Part shown: positions 38,378 through 49,325 of the stretch, in pieces | Numbering within the stretch: position 1 is the first letter of the stretch | Layout of the letters: each line of letters begins with the position of its first letter | Assembly (NCBI GenBank): GCA_029817715.1 | Contig: JARUPY010000606.1 | Location: 3,286,001 to 3,350,000, forward strand | DNA: 64,000 nucleotides | From: Melastoma dodecandrum | Lineage: Eukaryota > Streptophyta > Magnoliopsida > Myrtales > Melastomataceae | Reading direction: 5' to 3' | Translations under genes and position numbers: made by a program | The notes under the pieces: generated by a model | What the model saw: the letters and a program-made list of their open reading frames with translations, nothing else | The model's database searches: none | What the model was told of the DNA's origin: nothing

Positions 38378-38601
38378 AATGAGAAGCAATTGACAGTAGG
38401 GAAGTGAGGAGGAAGAAGGTGGAGATTACCTGACTTGGGATGTCGAAGGGACAAGAAGTGGTCGATGATCCCATGTTCCCCCGCGATACCTTCTGCTTTC
38501 CAACCACACACGAACAAGAAATGAGGCCGTAGAAGGCGGGGACGCTAGGGTTTTAAGGGGAGAAATATACCGGGGGCGACGAGGATGCGTTTCTCCACCA
38601 T
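36647..38601 (-). CDS. RNASEH2B: Ribonuclease H2 subunit B
   Basis: Exons: 38571-38601, 38430-38492, 38211-38312, 38037-38113, 37817-37940, 37657-37721, 37498-37567, 37302-37377, 37124-37220, 36647-36766. Total 825 nt, 274 aa. It starts MVEKRILVAP. Conserved blocks are DHFLSLRHPKSGQSACYLFS, WFLGDYVS, DGCLYMATPVDPVFVLLPLF, KFRQLDEIMFVDGFPAYHSL, STQFFRLDDTKVLSWLSCK and the C-terminal VKLETDSRNIREMFTR, a PIP-box-like tail region. RNase H2 removes ribonucleotides and RNA:DNA hybrids; subunit B is a scaffold and PCNA-binding subunit. Exons and phases are intact. Intron 2 holds a 28-base homopolymer and intron 9 a MITE. Confidence 0.92.
36827..37077. repeat. MITE-like long inverted repeat in RNASEH2B intron 9
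   Basis: The outer ends read GAGTTTTGTTCCTTA at 36827 and, reverse-complemented, GAGCTTTGTTCCTTA from 37077. Homology continues inward for roughly 80 bases on each side (ATATTTT, ATGAAATAGG/GCGAAATAGGG, CAAGAAATCGAC). The centre has GTCGATTT-like motifs. A 251-bp foldback with no coding capacity fits a MITE. No convincing target duplication is visible, so the superfamily is open. Confidence 0.75.
38345..38372. repeat. 28-base C homopolymer in RNASEH2B intron 2
   Basis: An uninterrupted run of 28 C on the + strand, hence 28 G on the RNASEH2B sense strand, between exon 2 (38430) and exon 3 (38312). A second run of 15 G on the + strand (38138-38152) lies in intron 3 beside a GA microsatellite (38171-38190). 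Run length may be imprecise in assembly. Confidence 0.85.
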
Positions 38602-39668
38602 TTCCCCTTCCGATGACGACGAGGACGACCGGCGGCCACCCCCCCTCTCCTCCTTTTCCCTCGGCCCCTTCCCGCGCGACTTGTCGGAAAAATTGTTTAG
38701 TTATTATATTATTTGCAGGAAAACGAGCGATAATGTGATTAAAGTACCCCTAATAAATAAAATCTGGTGCATTTTTATTCACATTTTCTTCATTTATTAT
38801 TCCACCATATAATATAATCAATTCAAAATTCGTATGATCATGGAGACACCGAACCAAATAAGAGTGAAATACCCAAGTTTAAGGAGTTTTATTAGGAAAA
38901 GCGAGTTCATTTTAGAAAAGATATTTTGAAATTCGTTGTTCGCAAGGTAAGTCATTTTTATTTTAAGAGAGAAAATCGTTATTAGAGATAACTATTACTT
39001 TGCGTATGCAATTTGATGTTTCTTTCATCTACATTTCTTTAAGAAATTTTAAAACATCTTGTGTACTAAATATTTAATGAAAAGGATAAACATACAAAAA
39101 ATCAGATTCATTTTAATAATTATATTTTCTATAGTCGTTGTGCTTTAATAGTTATATAATGAAAAGGTATTGAGATGATGCAAAAATTTGTTTTCATAGA
39201 AGAATGTATTAAAATTATAAAATGCGTTTATGCTGTGTTTGAAAATGAGAGAAAGGAAAAGAAAAAAGAAAAGAAAAGAAAGCTTTCCAAACAAACACAG
39301 CCTTTTAAGTTATTTGCAAAAAAAAAAAAAAAAAAAAGCTTAACCAACAAAATCAATATAGTAGGAATCTTCCAAAAGAACACTCCTAAGTCTTATTTAA
39401 AAAAGATAAAATTCCTTATTCCATGTTATCTCTACAGAACAAACAGAAGACAATGAGAGGGAGACCGGAAACTACTGCCTCCACCAACTCGCCGTATGGC
39501 TACTCCCTCAAGGATGCAGGCAAACTCAGTTACACCGGTTATTAAAAAAAAAAAAAAGCAACTCAGGTTCACCACCACCACCAGCAAACACACGACCTTC
39601 CTTCCCCTCTAGCATTATGTCGCACGAGATGTATATGCTCTGCATTCACACCTGACAAGGAATGCTGC
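38602..39668. other. AT-rich spacer between RNASEH2B and the UAP pseudogene
   Basis: The stretch 38602-38690 continues GC-rich RNASEH2B upstream sequence. The stretch 38700-39460 is very AT-rich with a purine tract (39245-39290) and a long A run (near 39319-39337). I find no gene. Confidence 0.45.
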
Positions 39669-42600
39669 TTAGAAAGAAATCTCGCACGGTGTGTGGAATG
39701 TCCTCCCTCTACACAACGCCTCCAGGTTCTCTCCTGCATACGAACAAAGTGGCGATACCTCCACACCTGTTCCATGTTTATAGTTTGGTGGATACACATC
39801 TCCGACCTAAAACATTTAATTATTTGTCTTGGATGAACAAGACCACGTACCCGTCGCATAAAGAGGAACTGAATGTGTCACTAAGTCCCCGGCAGCCACC
39901 ACCCAACGTGTGTGGAGACGAAGCACCAGAAGCCTCGCACTGTCTGGCGTGTCGAAACTCAATCCGTTTGCGTTCTTAACCGGTGCAAACTCTTCGTCTC
40001 TCAACACCTGATAATAATCATCAATGAGCCTGACTCTTCTCCCTCAGGAACACTAAATGAATTACATGGACAGCTGCTTAATGAAAGTAACACCTCAAAT
40101 AGAGCAGTCGAAGGAGCATAAGGAAATGCATCAAATATAAACTGCTCCAGTTTCAATCCGACCGTGTGCCCATGGATCGATGGGATTATCTTCTCGGCGA
40201 GTTGAAAGCTACAATGAAGATATCAAGACAATCGCATAAAAGCATATAAAGAAACATAGAATTTCGGGGGCAAGATATATGCAAATACAACCACCCACAT
40301 GCTGTCTTTCTCAAGGCCATTCGCCACTTGGTTGAGAAAATCCAATGTAAACATATGTAAGCACACCTGCAAATACGAGATGGAAATGCTCAGCAAGCTG
40401 TGATGGCAAGCAGGTTGTGGGCTGTCATGAATAATACGCATCCAGAAACCAGCAGTTACTCTAAGAAATAACAAAGCAGAGTCTGTAAACTTTACATTGC
40501 TCCAGCAATAGCGCAAGCGTCCAGTTTCCTGATTAATTGCAGAAGCGAGGGTAGGATCCAACTCACTGTATTCAACCACAGTCAGCGGCCCACCTTTGCC
40601 TCGCCTAACAAAGACTCCAACCTTTTCCTGGGGATATGCCTGGAACATATAGAGAGAATATTCTTTTCGTCAAGTTGCCTGCCTATGCCATAAATGCAAC
40701 TCATGAATATGATAGCAGCATCATACAATCGCCATGTCATCAAAATCGTTTTTCAATGCATATAGCAGACCAAAAATACATGATCACAAAATGACATGCG
40801 TTATTAGGAAGCTGCTAAAAGTAAGACATGAATCAGTTAAAGCCACTTTAGCTGCGGCATCCACCCCTTTATCAATAAAATAACCCAAAAAAGTAGGATC
40901 GGCCACACGGACCTGTTTTTGAAGACAAAACCAGCAGTCATAAGTGCTATCATAGTCATCAAATGAAGTAGAATCACAGGCGAGCAACAACGCACAAAGA
41001 AGAGGGAAAGGGATTTACCAACGCATTGTCAACTCCATAGCAATCCAAGAAAAAGTCTTGAGAGCTGAATTGATAAGCAAAAGAGGAAAAGAATGAAATA
41101 AAAGCACAGAAGTTAAAGTTTCTATCAGATCACAACAGCATCGCCGGTCAGTTGACTCAGCATTTCTGGAAATTTACCTGAATAGACTCCTCCGTTTCCA
41201 TCCGGAGCTTTAGCTACCTGCACGCATATCAGATCAAAAGAGCAGTCACAGCTCACAGTGCAGTATAACTTAAAATGGGCGAGCCAACAAAAGTCACAGA
41301 TCCAAAAGAATGCAGCCTCCACATCGAGTGTTTATATTGTGGAAACATTTAACAACCTTGTTTTTCAGGTACACAAAACTTGTAACAAGCTCACTGATTT
41401 GGCATTAAAAATTTGAACACATGGAAGCATGCGGAGACATTGACAATGCAAACTCTTACGCTGAATGGAGTCTCCATGATAAATCTGCCATCTTTTGACA
41501 CGCAAGGCATCGTACCTTGCTGGAAGAAGACAACCTATCACAAACAACTTCAGTCAAGACTAGACGGCATAATCTGGACATTGACAAGTTTACATGATAT
41601 TAAAATTTGTGTTGAGATCAATGAAAATCTTACTTGTTCAGCTTCAAAACCAAAGTACTTGTGGCTCTCAAAATACTTGCGCGTTGCCTCATCGGTGAAT
41701 GGACTAGTCATTATGTACCAGTGGATTGGCACGGACGCAACAGGAGCTGCAAAAGATGATCTATCAAGAGAAGCGCAACAGGCAAACCCCAGGTTTACAC
41801 AAGGCTTTACCCTATTTCATGCTGTGAGCAGCCAATTTCTGAACACATAAAATTCGCTCCGCCTGAAGTTGGAAAAGTGATTTTCCAGAGGAAGGCCAAT
41901 ATCTGGAACAAAATATTGGAAAATGAAAGTTATTACTAAAGCTGAGCTACTGACCGAGAGTTTCAAGGATCAAAGAAAGTTTCCACTTTTCCGAACAAGA
42001 TTTTCTCGAAGGAAAAATCACCAGAACACCGAAGTTACTGAGAAATAAAATTAAACAAGGCCTTGTGCTTACTAAAACATCCTTTAGGATCTGAACTTCC
42101 AAGTCGAGTCCCCTGCATTTACTTGCAAGAAAATTTAGTCAAACAAATAGCAATAAATTATCATCACTATGTGTTGGAGCGCTAGTGACATAACATACAC
42201 ATACTGAAAGCATTATATTGCAGTAAAATCCAATTTTACTCCCACCATCTCAGCATTGAACCGGTTTAGCATTCAGACAACTACTAGATTATTAGCTCCC
42301 TTTCTTTACCCCTAACCCAAGACATCATAACTAGAGAGCACCATCACAATTCATATGCCGTCAACAGGAAGCTTCTTTACTGGATACAAAAACACAAATC
42401 CTAACTGATTGAAGATAAATAAGACACGGATCCAATCTAAAGGAAACACCAATCATTGCCAATTCATATTACAGGACCCTCAGTTCAAGCAGCAGTGATT
42501 TGTATGCTTTATAACAATCACTTTTCGACTTGACTAGGCGATAAACTAATCGTCATGATTAAGATTTTGATCCACTCCAACCTCATTGCAGTGAGGAATA

Positions 42601-42966
42601 GGACGCCCGATGCATAAAAGAAAAGGCGGAATACACGTGCAATGCGAAAAGGAAGCAAAATCATATATATATATATATAGAGAGAGAGAGACGGACGCGA
42701 AGGCTGGAAATGGAAGACTGAAGATTTAGAAAAAAGAAAATGTGTTATACTTGACCACCGGAGAGAAGTAAGACGGCCAACTTGCCCTCGGAGATGGCCT
42801 TGAGACCCATCTTCCACCACCTCTCCCGTTCTTCCATGGTTCTCCCATGGTTCTCCCATCCACAGTGGAGACGTCTTCCCCGGGGACGGGCTCGATGGCT
42901 GCGGTCGGCAATCCTGAAAACCGCAATCGTCCAGCAGCGGATTCAGATCGGAGGATCGAAACAAGG
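39669..42966 (-). pseudogene. UAP: UDP-N-acetylglucosamine pyrophosphorylase (UAP) pseudogene
   Basis: Thirteen exon remnants are readable, from the exon ending LAVLLLSGGQ (42751 upward) and GTRLGSSDPKGCF (42073-42112), through PIHWYIMTSPFTDEATRKYF (41634-41746), KAPDGNGGVYS, VADPTFLGYFIDKG, KVGVFVRRGKGGPL (40496-40639), KLEQFIFDAFPYAPSTALFE (40094-40208), to GVEVSPLCSYAGENLEALCR (39669-39776). The intact enzyme makes UDP-GlcNAc from UTP and GlcNAc-1-phosphate in the cytosol. Lesions: an 11-bp tandem duplication in exon 1 (ATGGTTCTCCC twice, about 42837-42858), a one-base loss near 41889 in exon 3 plus an in-frame TAG there, a roughly 40-base deletion in exon 7 (41019-41064), and a Tat insertion in exon 1. 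Most splice sites survive, so the gene died recently. Confidence 0.88.
42962..42966. repeat. Target-site duplication, left (CAAGG)
   Basis: CAAGG directly precedes the LTR start TGTTCGCG and is repeated directly after the other LTR at 55708-55712. Five bases is the expected duplication for Ty3/gypsy integration. Confidence 0.95.
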
Positions 42967-43957
42967 TGTTCGCGTAGAAAACGGACCACGTCGAAAATAT
43001 TTGGCAATTGGACTCACAGGGAATTGTATGTTGTCGCCAGAAAGATGAATTTTAATGATAAAGGACAAGGCTGTTACAAATTCAAAGTTTTACAAAAGTA
43101 AACGAATGCTTACAGCCATAAAAAATGAAGGAAAAACGGTGTTACGGATGATGGAGGCGCTGTAGACTTGCTGCTGGAGGTGTGACTGGAGCTGACGTCA
43201 CTGCTGACGCTGTAGACTCGTTGTCGCGAAACGTAGACCTGGTGCTGACGTCACTACTGACGCTGTAGACTAGGTACAATACGCTGTAGATTTGCGCCCC
43301 GTGAAGCAGAGTCTGGCGAAGGTCGGATGTGGATGCTAAGGCATTGGATGAACACCTTAGTGGCGGAGATGCAGGCGGAGGATGATCGTCGGAAATACGG
43401 TTGCTCGTCCCGGCGGTGGAGGTGATGGTGGAAGTTGAGTGCCGAGACTACGGCTGCTCGCCTCGACGATGGGAGTGCTGGCGGAAGGTTGATCAACGGA
43501 GCTACGGTTGCTCACTCCGCTGTTGGAAGGATGACCCAATAAACCCAGGCCGAGGTATCTACTAAACTAAAGGTGACGAGCAATGCAAAGCTTGTATTTG
43601 GCTGATTGATCGTGTTTCTTCCCAAGGGGGATCAGTTCCTTTTATACTGAATTTTACTTGTCCTACACGCTTCACACGTCCTCACAACGATCCTCCAGAT
43701 CGTGGCTTGATCTCAACTTCCCCCCAAGAATCTCGGAGTTTGTTTTTAAATATCTCTCTGATTTTTTGAATTATGCGTTGGGATCGTGTGTGTGTGGGAT
43801 CGTGTGTTCAGGCTGTAGACTTAGTACAGGCCCAAGAGATCTCGTAGCGCCAACATGTTGACGCAGGCTGCAGACTTAGCTCAGGCCTGCATCCCATGTT
43901 GGGCTTTTCTGGGCCCGTAGACTTAACACAGCCCCAAGATATTCCGTAGTGTCAACA
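42967..43957 (-). repeat. 3' LTR of element 2
   Basis: Bounded by TGTT...AACA inverted ends. On the minus strand it begins TGTTGACACTACGG after the polypurine tract. The TATA box (TATAAAA) lies at 43640-43646. Two palindromic TGACGTCA sites (43193-43200, 43246-43253) lie downstream of the TATA box. Six GTAGAC hexamers are present. Confidence 0.95.
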
Positions 43958-43974
43958 TAAACCCCCCATTTTTT
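43958..43974 (-). other. Polypurine tract of element 2
   Basis: On the minus strand AAAAAATGGGGGGTTTA abuts the 3' LTR. It matches the element-1 tract in position and in its G6 core. Confidence 0.85.
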
Positions 43975-44019
43975 GCTGAGGTGACTTCTGTTGCCTAAGC
44001 ACAGTTGTCTGCTTCCTGG

Positions 44020-44027
44020 TTTAAAAG
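44020..44027 (+). promoter_or_regulatory. TATA-like box of the antisense PMD gene (element 2)
   Basis: TTTAAAAG lies about 125 bases before the ATG at 44147 and about 60 bases inside the LTR border. The position is equivalent to the TATATAAA box of element 1. Confidence 0.4.
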
Positions 44028-44146
44028 GAAAACGTTTCGTTTCCCTCCTTTCACTTGCGACGTACGTATTACCTTTCTTTTCCTCGCAGACTTGCTCTTC
44101 ACGAAACCCTAGTCTTCTCCTTAGAAAAAAAAACTTCTCTTCGATC

Positions 44147-47107
44147 ATGTCGAAACTTGCTTCTTTCCAGTGGCATCAGCAACGCGCTGGCCCTTCCGGC
44201 GTTGTTCAGACTCCAGACGGCAAAGGCCTAACTCTGGGTCCCATTCTTGACTCAGCGCTTTTCCCGGACCCTATTCCTCACGAGTATCTCATTATAGAGC
44301 ACCAAATCCCTATCTGTCGGGAGGGTTTCATCGATCCACTTGGCTGGGAGAAGAAGAGTGGCTTCCTGTGCTTCCCCTCTGTGGAGAAGGCCCTAGTACG
44401 GGAGTGGTTCTCCCGTTGGCAAGAAAGGCTGGAAAGCAAGCTGAAAATCTGTGGGATTTGGGCCTTCCTGAAGCTTTCTTTGGTCGCCAAGCATTATGAC
44501 CCACGGGTATGTGCCAGCCTCCTCCCCTTCTGGAATAGTTCAGTCAACTGCTTTTACTTTCCAGAAGGCCCAATGACTATCACATTGGAGGATGTTTACT
44601 TCTTGACGGAGAATTATGTAGCTAGGACTCCCGTTCGCCTTTACCCTTTGGATAGCGATCATAATCCGTCAGGGATGCTCCAGATTTTGGATACAGCGAC
44701 GAGGCGTCTCCAATTACTCAAAGGCCGCCCTCATTCTGCTTGGGGAAAGGCTGAAGAAGTGGAATTCTTCAGTGTGTGGCTGAGCAAGTATGTATTCTGC
44801 TTTCCTGGCAAGAGGGTGCCAAAGTTGGTCTATGGAATTGCCAATTTTCTGAGTAATGCTTCCAGCAAGGTAGCTTGGGCGCCCTTTTTATTGGGTCTTA
44901 TCTACCAGAGCTTGTATAGGAATAGTCCTGTACGAGCCCTTTCCCCAAGTATCCGGCTGGCGGCCTTCTTTGGCTCATGCGTCTGTGGGCTTGCACATGG
45001 ATGCCAGGACTTATAGGGTACCAGATGCCTTCTGGTGCTATTAAGGTTGGCTGCTATGGGACACACATGCTAGAGGCATGCTGTTATAACAGGAGCCAGT
45101 GGTTGCATGCTTCGGTGACAAGGCACATGAAGCACATCATCGACACTGGACGAGGAGAACGCCGCAATTGGGCTCCGTTCCCTAACGGCCACCCTGTTCT
45201 CAAGCGCCGAAAGAAGCTGTGTCGTGTATATATTGGGACTCTGTGTTGACCAGCAGGGACCTAGTGTGCGCCACAGAGTTAGGCTTTGGTTTTGAAGCCT
45301 ACAATCCCCAGCTCTGCGCAAGGCAACTGGGCTTCATTCAAAGCTCTGCAGTCCCCTTTTCCGATACTTTTAATGTCCCAATCCATATTAGGAATAGCTG
45401 CGTTCTTTCAAGGGACTCTCTTCGGGCCTCCCTGGTCCTCTTATCGCAGAAGGCAGAGCTTCATCGTATGGAGTTTCCCCTTGAGAGTACTCCAGCTTAT
45501 GCTACTAAAGCTTTCTCCATTCAGTGGGCGCTCACCTTTGGAGCCCTTCGCGAAAGGATGACTTTCTTCGAGACTTCTGCTGAGCCGGACCTTTACCTGT
45601 CTACTGACATGATGCTGAAGTCTGGTCAGAAGCTTATCACCGGTAAAAGAGGCTTTATATGCTCTAAAGAGTTTCATATCCCTGTATTGGAGTATTTCCT
45701 CTTAATCTTTATGGTTGTGATTACAGATTCTGGAGATTCTTCCCCTGAGAGGAGCCCTCCTCCCCAGGCTAGTCGCTCGGCTCGGCGACAACAACCTTCT
45801 GCCATCAAAGGCAAAAAGCCTAAAGTCGAGGGGCAGCCTTCGGGGAAGCTTAGGAAGCGCAAGCGCGGGGTTGTATCCTCGTCATCTTCTGACTCGGAGA
45901 ACACCCCGATATCCAAGTTGCTGAGGCAAACTCAGCTGGTCTCCCGGGGGTCTGGTTCTGTTTCCTCTGGGACCCCAAGGTCGTTATTGGCTCAATCTAC
46001 GAGTTCCCTATAATATTCCTTCTATTCCTTTTGAGAAGCAAGAACACTTACTGATTCTTATGATGTTTGGCTTTCTTTTAGACAAGAGATGATGGCTCTG
46101 GTGCCTGTAGCTTCTCCTACGCCAGAGACTTCGATAGAGCCTGAGAAAGAGGTCAGTCTCTTCCTAGTAACGTTTTCGTCCCCTGTCTCTGTTTCTAATA
46201 TTTATCATGTTTTCTTAATCCACAGGGTGTCTCTCCTCCTAGCCTTCCAATCTCGACACTCGGGGAGGAGGATGTTGTTATCATTGATGTAGAGGTTGCA
46301 ACTCCAGAAGAAACAGGCGCTCCTGAAGTCAACCCATCTGTTGCTGCAGCGCCAATGTCAACGGCAGAAGCTGCGTTTTCAGAGGAGGTTGGTACCTTGG
46401 GAGCCGATCCTGATGATGCTGCACAACCTACTGTGGCAGAAGCTGTTCCTTTCTCCTCCCCACCACCAAATGTGCCTACTGGAGAGGGTACCTCAGGCTG
46501 CCTCAGCGCTTACGATCAACTAGTGCGGCACGTGGATCGTATCGGGGATCTTCTTCTTCTCGACAAGTTTTCTGAAGTTCAATTTAAGGAACTTCAGGGT
46601 CTGGTCGATGAAGTAGAACGCTCCCCGGCGGCCAACATCCAGATGCAGGCCGCTTGTGAGGACTTCCGGGCGCAATTCTGGACTGAATGGACAGCTTACC
46701 AAGCGGATTTTCAAGCGCTTGACGACACTACGTCCAGGATTGCCCAAAGACTCCAAGCTCAGGAGGAAGAGGCAGCTGACATCAAGCTACTTGAGAGTCA
46801 ACGGAATGAATTATCTCCCCAACTTTCACAAGTGCAGAAAAGAATTAAAGAACTCTTGGGTTACGACGCCGATCTCAAAGATCGGATCAGCACAATCGGC
46901 TCCCTGCTCGATAATCGCCTTACCCAAGCCTCTGCTCGGCAACACCAAGATGAACTAAAGTCTTGGTATTGCCAACAGAACGAGCTTACTATAAAGCGGA
47001 CCCGTGCCAAGGTTCTTACCTTCTTGTTTGTGGAGGCTGTTAGTTCATTACCGCAGTCTGGCACTAGGACACTGTACCTACGAGACTTTACTCATAGAAG
47101 AGTTTGA
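44147..47107 (+). pseudogene. Antisense PMD / coiled-coil gene of element 2, broken
   Basis: Start ATG at 44147 (MSKLASFQWHQQRAGPSG). The plant mobile domain has the same blocks as element 1: LGPILDSALFPDPIPHEYLI, LLPFWNSSVNCFYFPEGPMT, FSVWLSKYVFCFPGKRVPK, YNPQLCARQLGFIQSSAVPF. Frameshifts near 44950-44970 and near 45200-45230 break it. A GT-AG intron (about 45642-45726) separates it from a Ser/basic linker (SGKLRKRKRGVVSSSSSDSE). After further introns (around 46150-46225) comes the C-terminal coiled coil (LVRHVDRIGDLLLLDKFSEV through KELLGYDADLKDRISTIGSL), ending at 47107. It is convergent with pol, 127 bases apart. The basic linker resembles a nuclear localisation signal. Function is unknown. 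Confidence 0.8.
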
Positions 47108-47234
47108 TCTTAAACGGAGTTACCCCTACTAGGCGACCTGCATTTTTATTTTCTTGCAGTCTTTTGTTTTCACTTGTTCGCTGTAGACGATACTCTGTGC
47201 GCAAGTTCACAGGTCTACAGCTGTGTAGATTCCC

Positions 47235-49280
47235 TTAAGACTCCTTTCTTTGCACGATCTCTTTTGCGATGGCCGGGAAACGCTTCTCCAAAGTTCTTTT
47301 GTGAGATTCCCAGATGGTCTTCTTGTATTGCTTCAAATACTTACCATTAATTTTCAACGGTTGCTTAGCCCCTTCGAGCGTTGACAACCTATAACTATTC
47401 GTTGAATAGGCTTCAATTACCCGGTATGGTCCCTTCCAATTTGGGGACCATTTCCCTAATACTTGATTCTTGGATTTTAGTGGCAACACCATTTTCCAGA
47501 CCAAGTCGCTGACGTTAAAGTGTTTATGGACTACCTTCTTATTGTAGTGTCGGGCTATTCTTTGCTTGTGTGCTTCTAACTTGTCTACAACCTCTAACCT
47601 CTTCTTCTCTAATTCCTTTAGAGCTATATACATAGCTTCATCTTGTAGACTTGACTGTGCAACGTGAAGCGACTTATACCTCATTTCTATGGGTAGAATC
47701 GCATCATGCCCGTAGACTAGCGCGAATGGAGTTTCTCCAGTGTCTTCTCGCTTAGTGACTCTTAGAGCCCATAAGGTGTCATTTAACACTTCATGCCATT
47801 TTCTCGGATTACACCCAATCATCTTTTGGATGTTGTTTTTTATCAGTTTGTTAGATGCTTCAGCCTGCCCATTCGCTTGTGGGTAATACGAGGTAGAGTT
47901 CGAAATTGTGAAGCCAAACTCTTCAGCGAATTCCCTCACCTTGGCATTGTTAAAAGTTGTCCCATTGTCTACAACAATGTTTTGAGGAATGCCAAAGCGA
48001 TAGATGATGTAAGTTCGCAAGAAATCAATCACTTCACTGTGGTCAATTTTCTTGTAGACTTGAGCTTCTATCCACTTAGTGAAGTAGTCAGTTGCTACCA
48101 AGATGAACGAGTCCCCTCGACTAGAGTGGGGGTGAATCTCTCCTATTATATCTAAAGCCCAAGTTCTAAAAGGCCAAGGTTTGACTATGGGAATCAAGTC
48201 AGTCGCTGGTGCACGAGTCGACGGGCCGTGTCCCTGGCAATCTTGACATCCCCTAGCCATTTCAATACAATTTTTCATCATTGATGGCCAATAAAACCCG
48301 TGTCTCCGAATAATGCAACACATTTTAATTCCCGATTGATGCGATCCACAGAGTCCTTCATGGGTTTCTAACATTATTGGGGTAGCTTCTTCTAAGTCTA
48401 CACACCTCAGAAGTACTCCATTAGTATCTTTCTTATAGAGGACACCATCTAGAAGAACATACGCTAGTGCCTGGACTTTAATTCGCTGTTTAACCTTTCG
48501 ACTCGGGTCAGAGAGAAAATCTATGATTGGTTTTCTCCAATCTTCGTCTTGCTTCATTATGTCTATAGCCATGACATTATTTCTTGGCTGCAAATGCGAC
48601 TCTATTTCTATCAAATCTCCTAAGTTAACTTTCCCTCTATAACCTGAGGCGAGTTGTGCCAAGTTATTAGCTACTCTGTTTTCGTCGCGGCTTATGAAAT
48701 GAAAAGTTATATTTTCAAAGCGTGCGACCAATTGCCGAACTATATCAAGGTAAGGTCGTAACTTCTCTTGACACGAACACTCCTCATTTACCTGGTTGAT
48801 AACCAATTGGGAATCACCATTGATTCGAACTCGCTCTGCTTTTAATGAAAGGAGTTCTTTTAGCGCTGTTATCAACGCTTCATATTCAGTAGCATTGTTG
48901 GTTGACAATTTGTGTAAACGAAAGGCCAACCTGATGTCTCTGCCCATAGGAGACATTATATGAACTCCTATCCCTACTCCGTTTCTTGTAGATGAACCAT
49001 CAAACCACACCTGCCAAATATCGTCAATTTTCTCCTCTTGATCTATCGACAGGTCCGGGTCATGATCCATTAGGAAATCAGCTAATTCATGTCCTTTGAC
49101 CGACTGCTGGGATTTGTACCTCAAATCATACGGGGAAAGGATTAGGCTCCATTTGCTGATACGTCCGGCTAGTAATGGACTTTCAAAGAAATATTTAATT
49201 ATGGGCGACTTAGACACCACGTAGATTTCCCTGTTCCTAATGGAGTGTCTAAGTTTCATTATGGCATAGAATACCGACAT
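47235..49280 (-). CDS. Tat pol C-terminal part: RNase H remnant, archaeal-type RNase H, integrase
   Basis: 681-codon open frame without its own natural start; it continues the RT frame after a stop near 49327. Residues 1-70 are the end of the gypsy RNase H. Residues about 90-215 form a second RNase H (VWFDGSSTRNGVGIG, NATEYEALITALKELLSL, GDSQLVINQ, RDENRVANNLAQLA), the archaeal-like domain of Tat elements. Integrase follows: zinc-binding HHCC (His307, His314, Cys345, Cys348) and the catalytic triad near Asp377 (LDIIGEIH), Asp438 (VVDNGTTF) and Glu475 (ANGQAEASNK). This is the longest intact stretch of the element. Confidence 0.9.
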   Translation of the reverse strand: MSVFYAIMKLRHSIRNREIYVVSKSPIIKYFFESPLLAGRISKWSLILSPYDLRYKSQQSVKGHELADFLMDHDPDLSIDQEEKIDDIWQVWFDGSSTRNGVGIGVHIMSPMGRDIRLAFRLHKLSTNNATEYEALITALKELLSLKAERVRINGDSQLVINQVNEECSCQEKLRPYLDIVRQLVARFENITFHFISRDENRVANNLAQLASGYRGKVNLGDLIEIESHLQPRNNVMAIDIMKQDEDWRKPIIDFLSDPSRKVKQRIKVQALAYVLLDGVLYKKDTNGVLLRCVDLEEATPIMLETHEGLCGSHQSGIKMCCIIRRHGFYWPSMMKNCIEMARGCQDCQGHGPSTRAPATDLIPIVKPWPFRTWALDIIGEIHPHSSRGDSFILVATDYFTKWIEAQVYKKIDHSEVIDFLRTYIIYRFGIPQNIVVDNGTTFNNAKVREFAEEFGFTISNSTSYYPQANGQAEASNKLIKNNIQKMIGCNPRKWHEVLNDTLWALRVTKREDTGETPFALVYGHDAILPIEMRYKSLHVAQSSLQDEAMYIALKELEKKRLEVVDKLEAHKQRIARHYNKKVVHKHFNVSDLVWKMVLPLKSKNQVLGKWSPNWKGPYRVIEAYSTNSYRLSTLEGAKQPLKINGKYLKQYKKTIWESHKRTLEKRFPAIAKEIVQRKES

Positions 49281-49325
49281 GCATAACTTCTCTTTTGGAC
49301 TGTATCTAACCTCAGTCGGGGTTAG

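Noticed and set aside
43254..43539. Proline-rich minus-strand ORF (also at 55039-55263)
   Set aside because: It occurs in both LTRs, opens across repeated LTR DNA and has no codon-like conservation. It is a chance ORF of the repeat.
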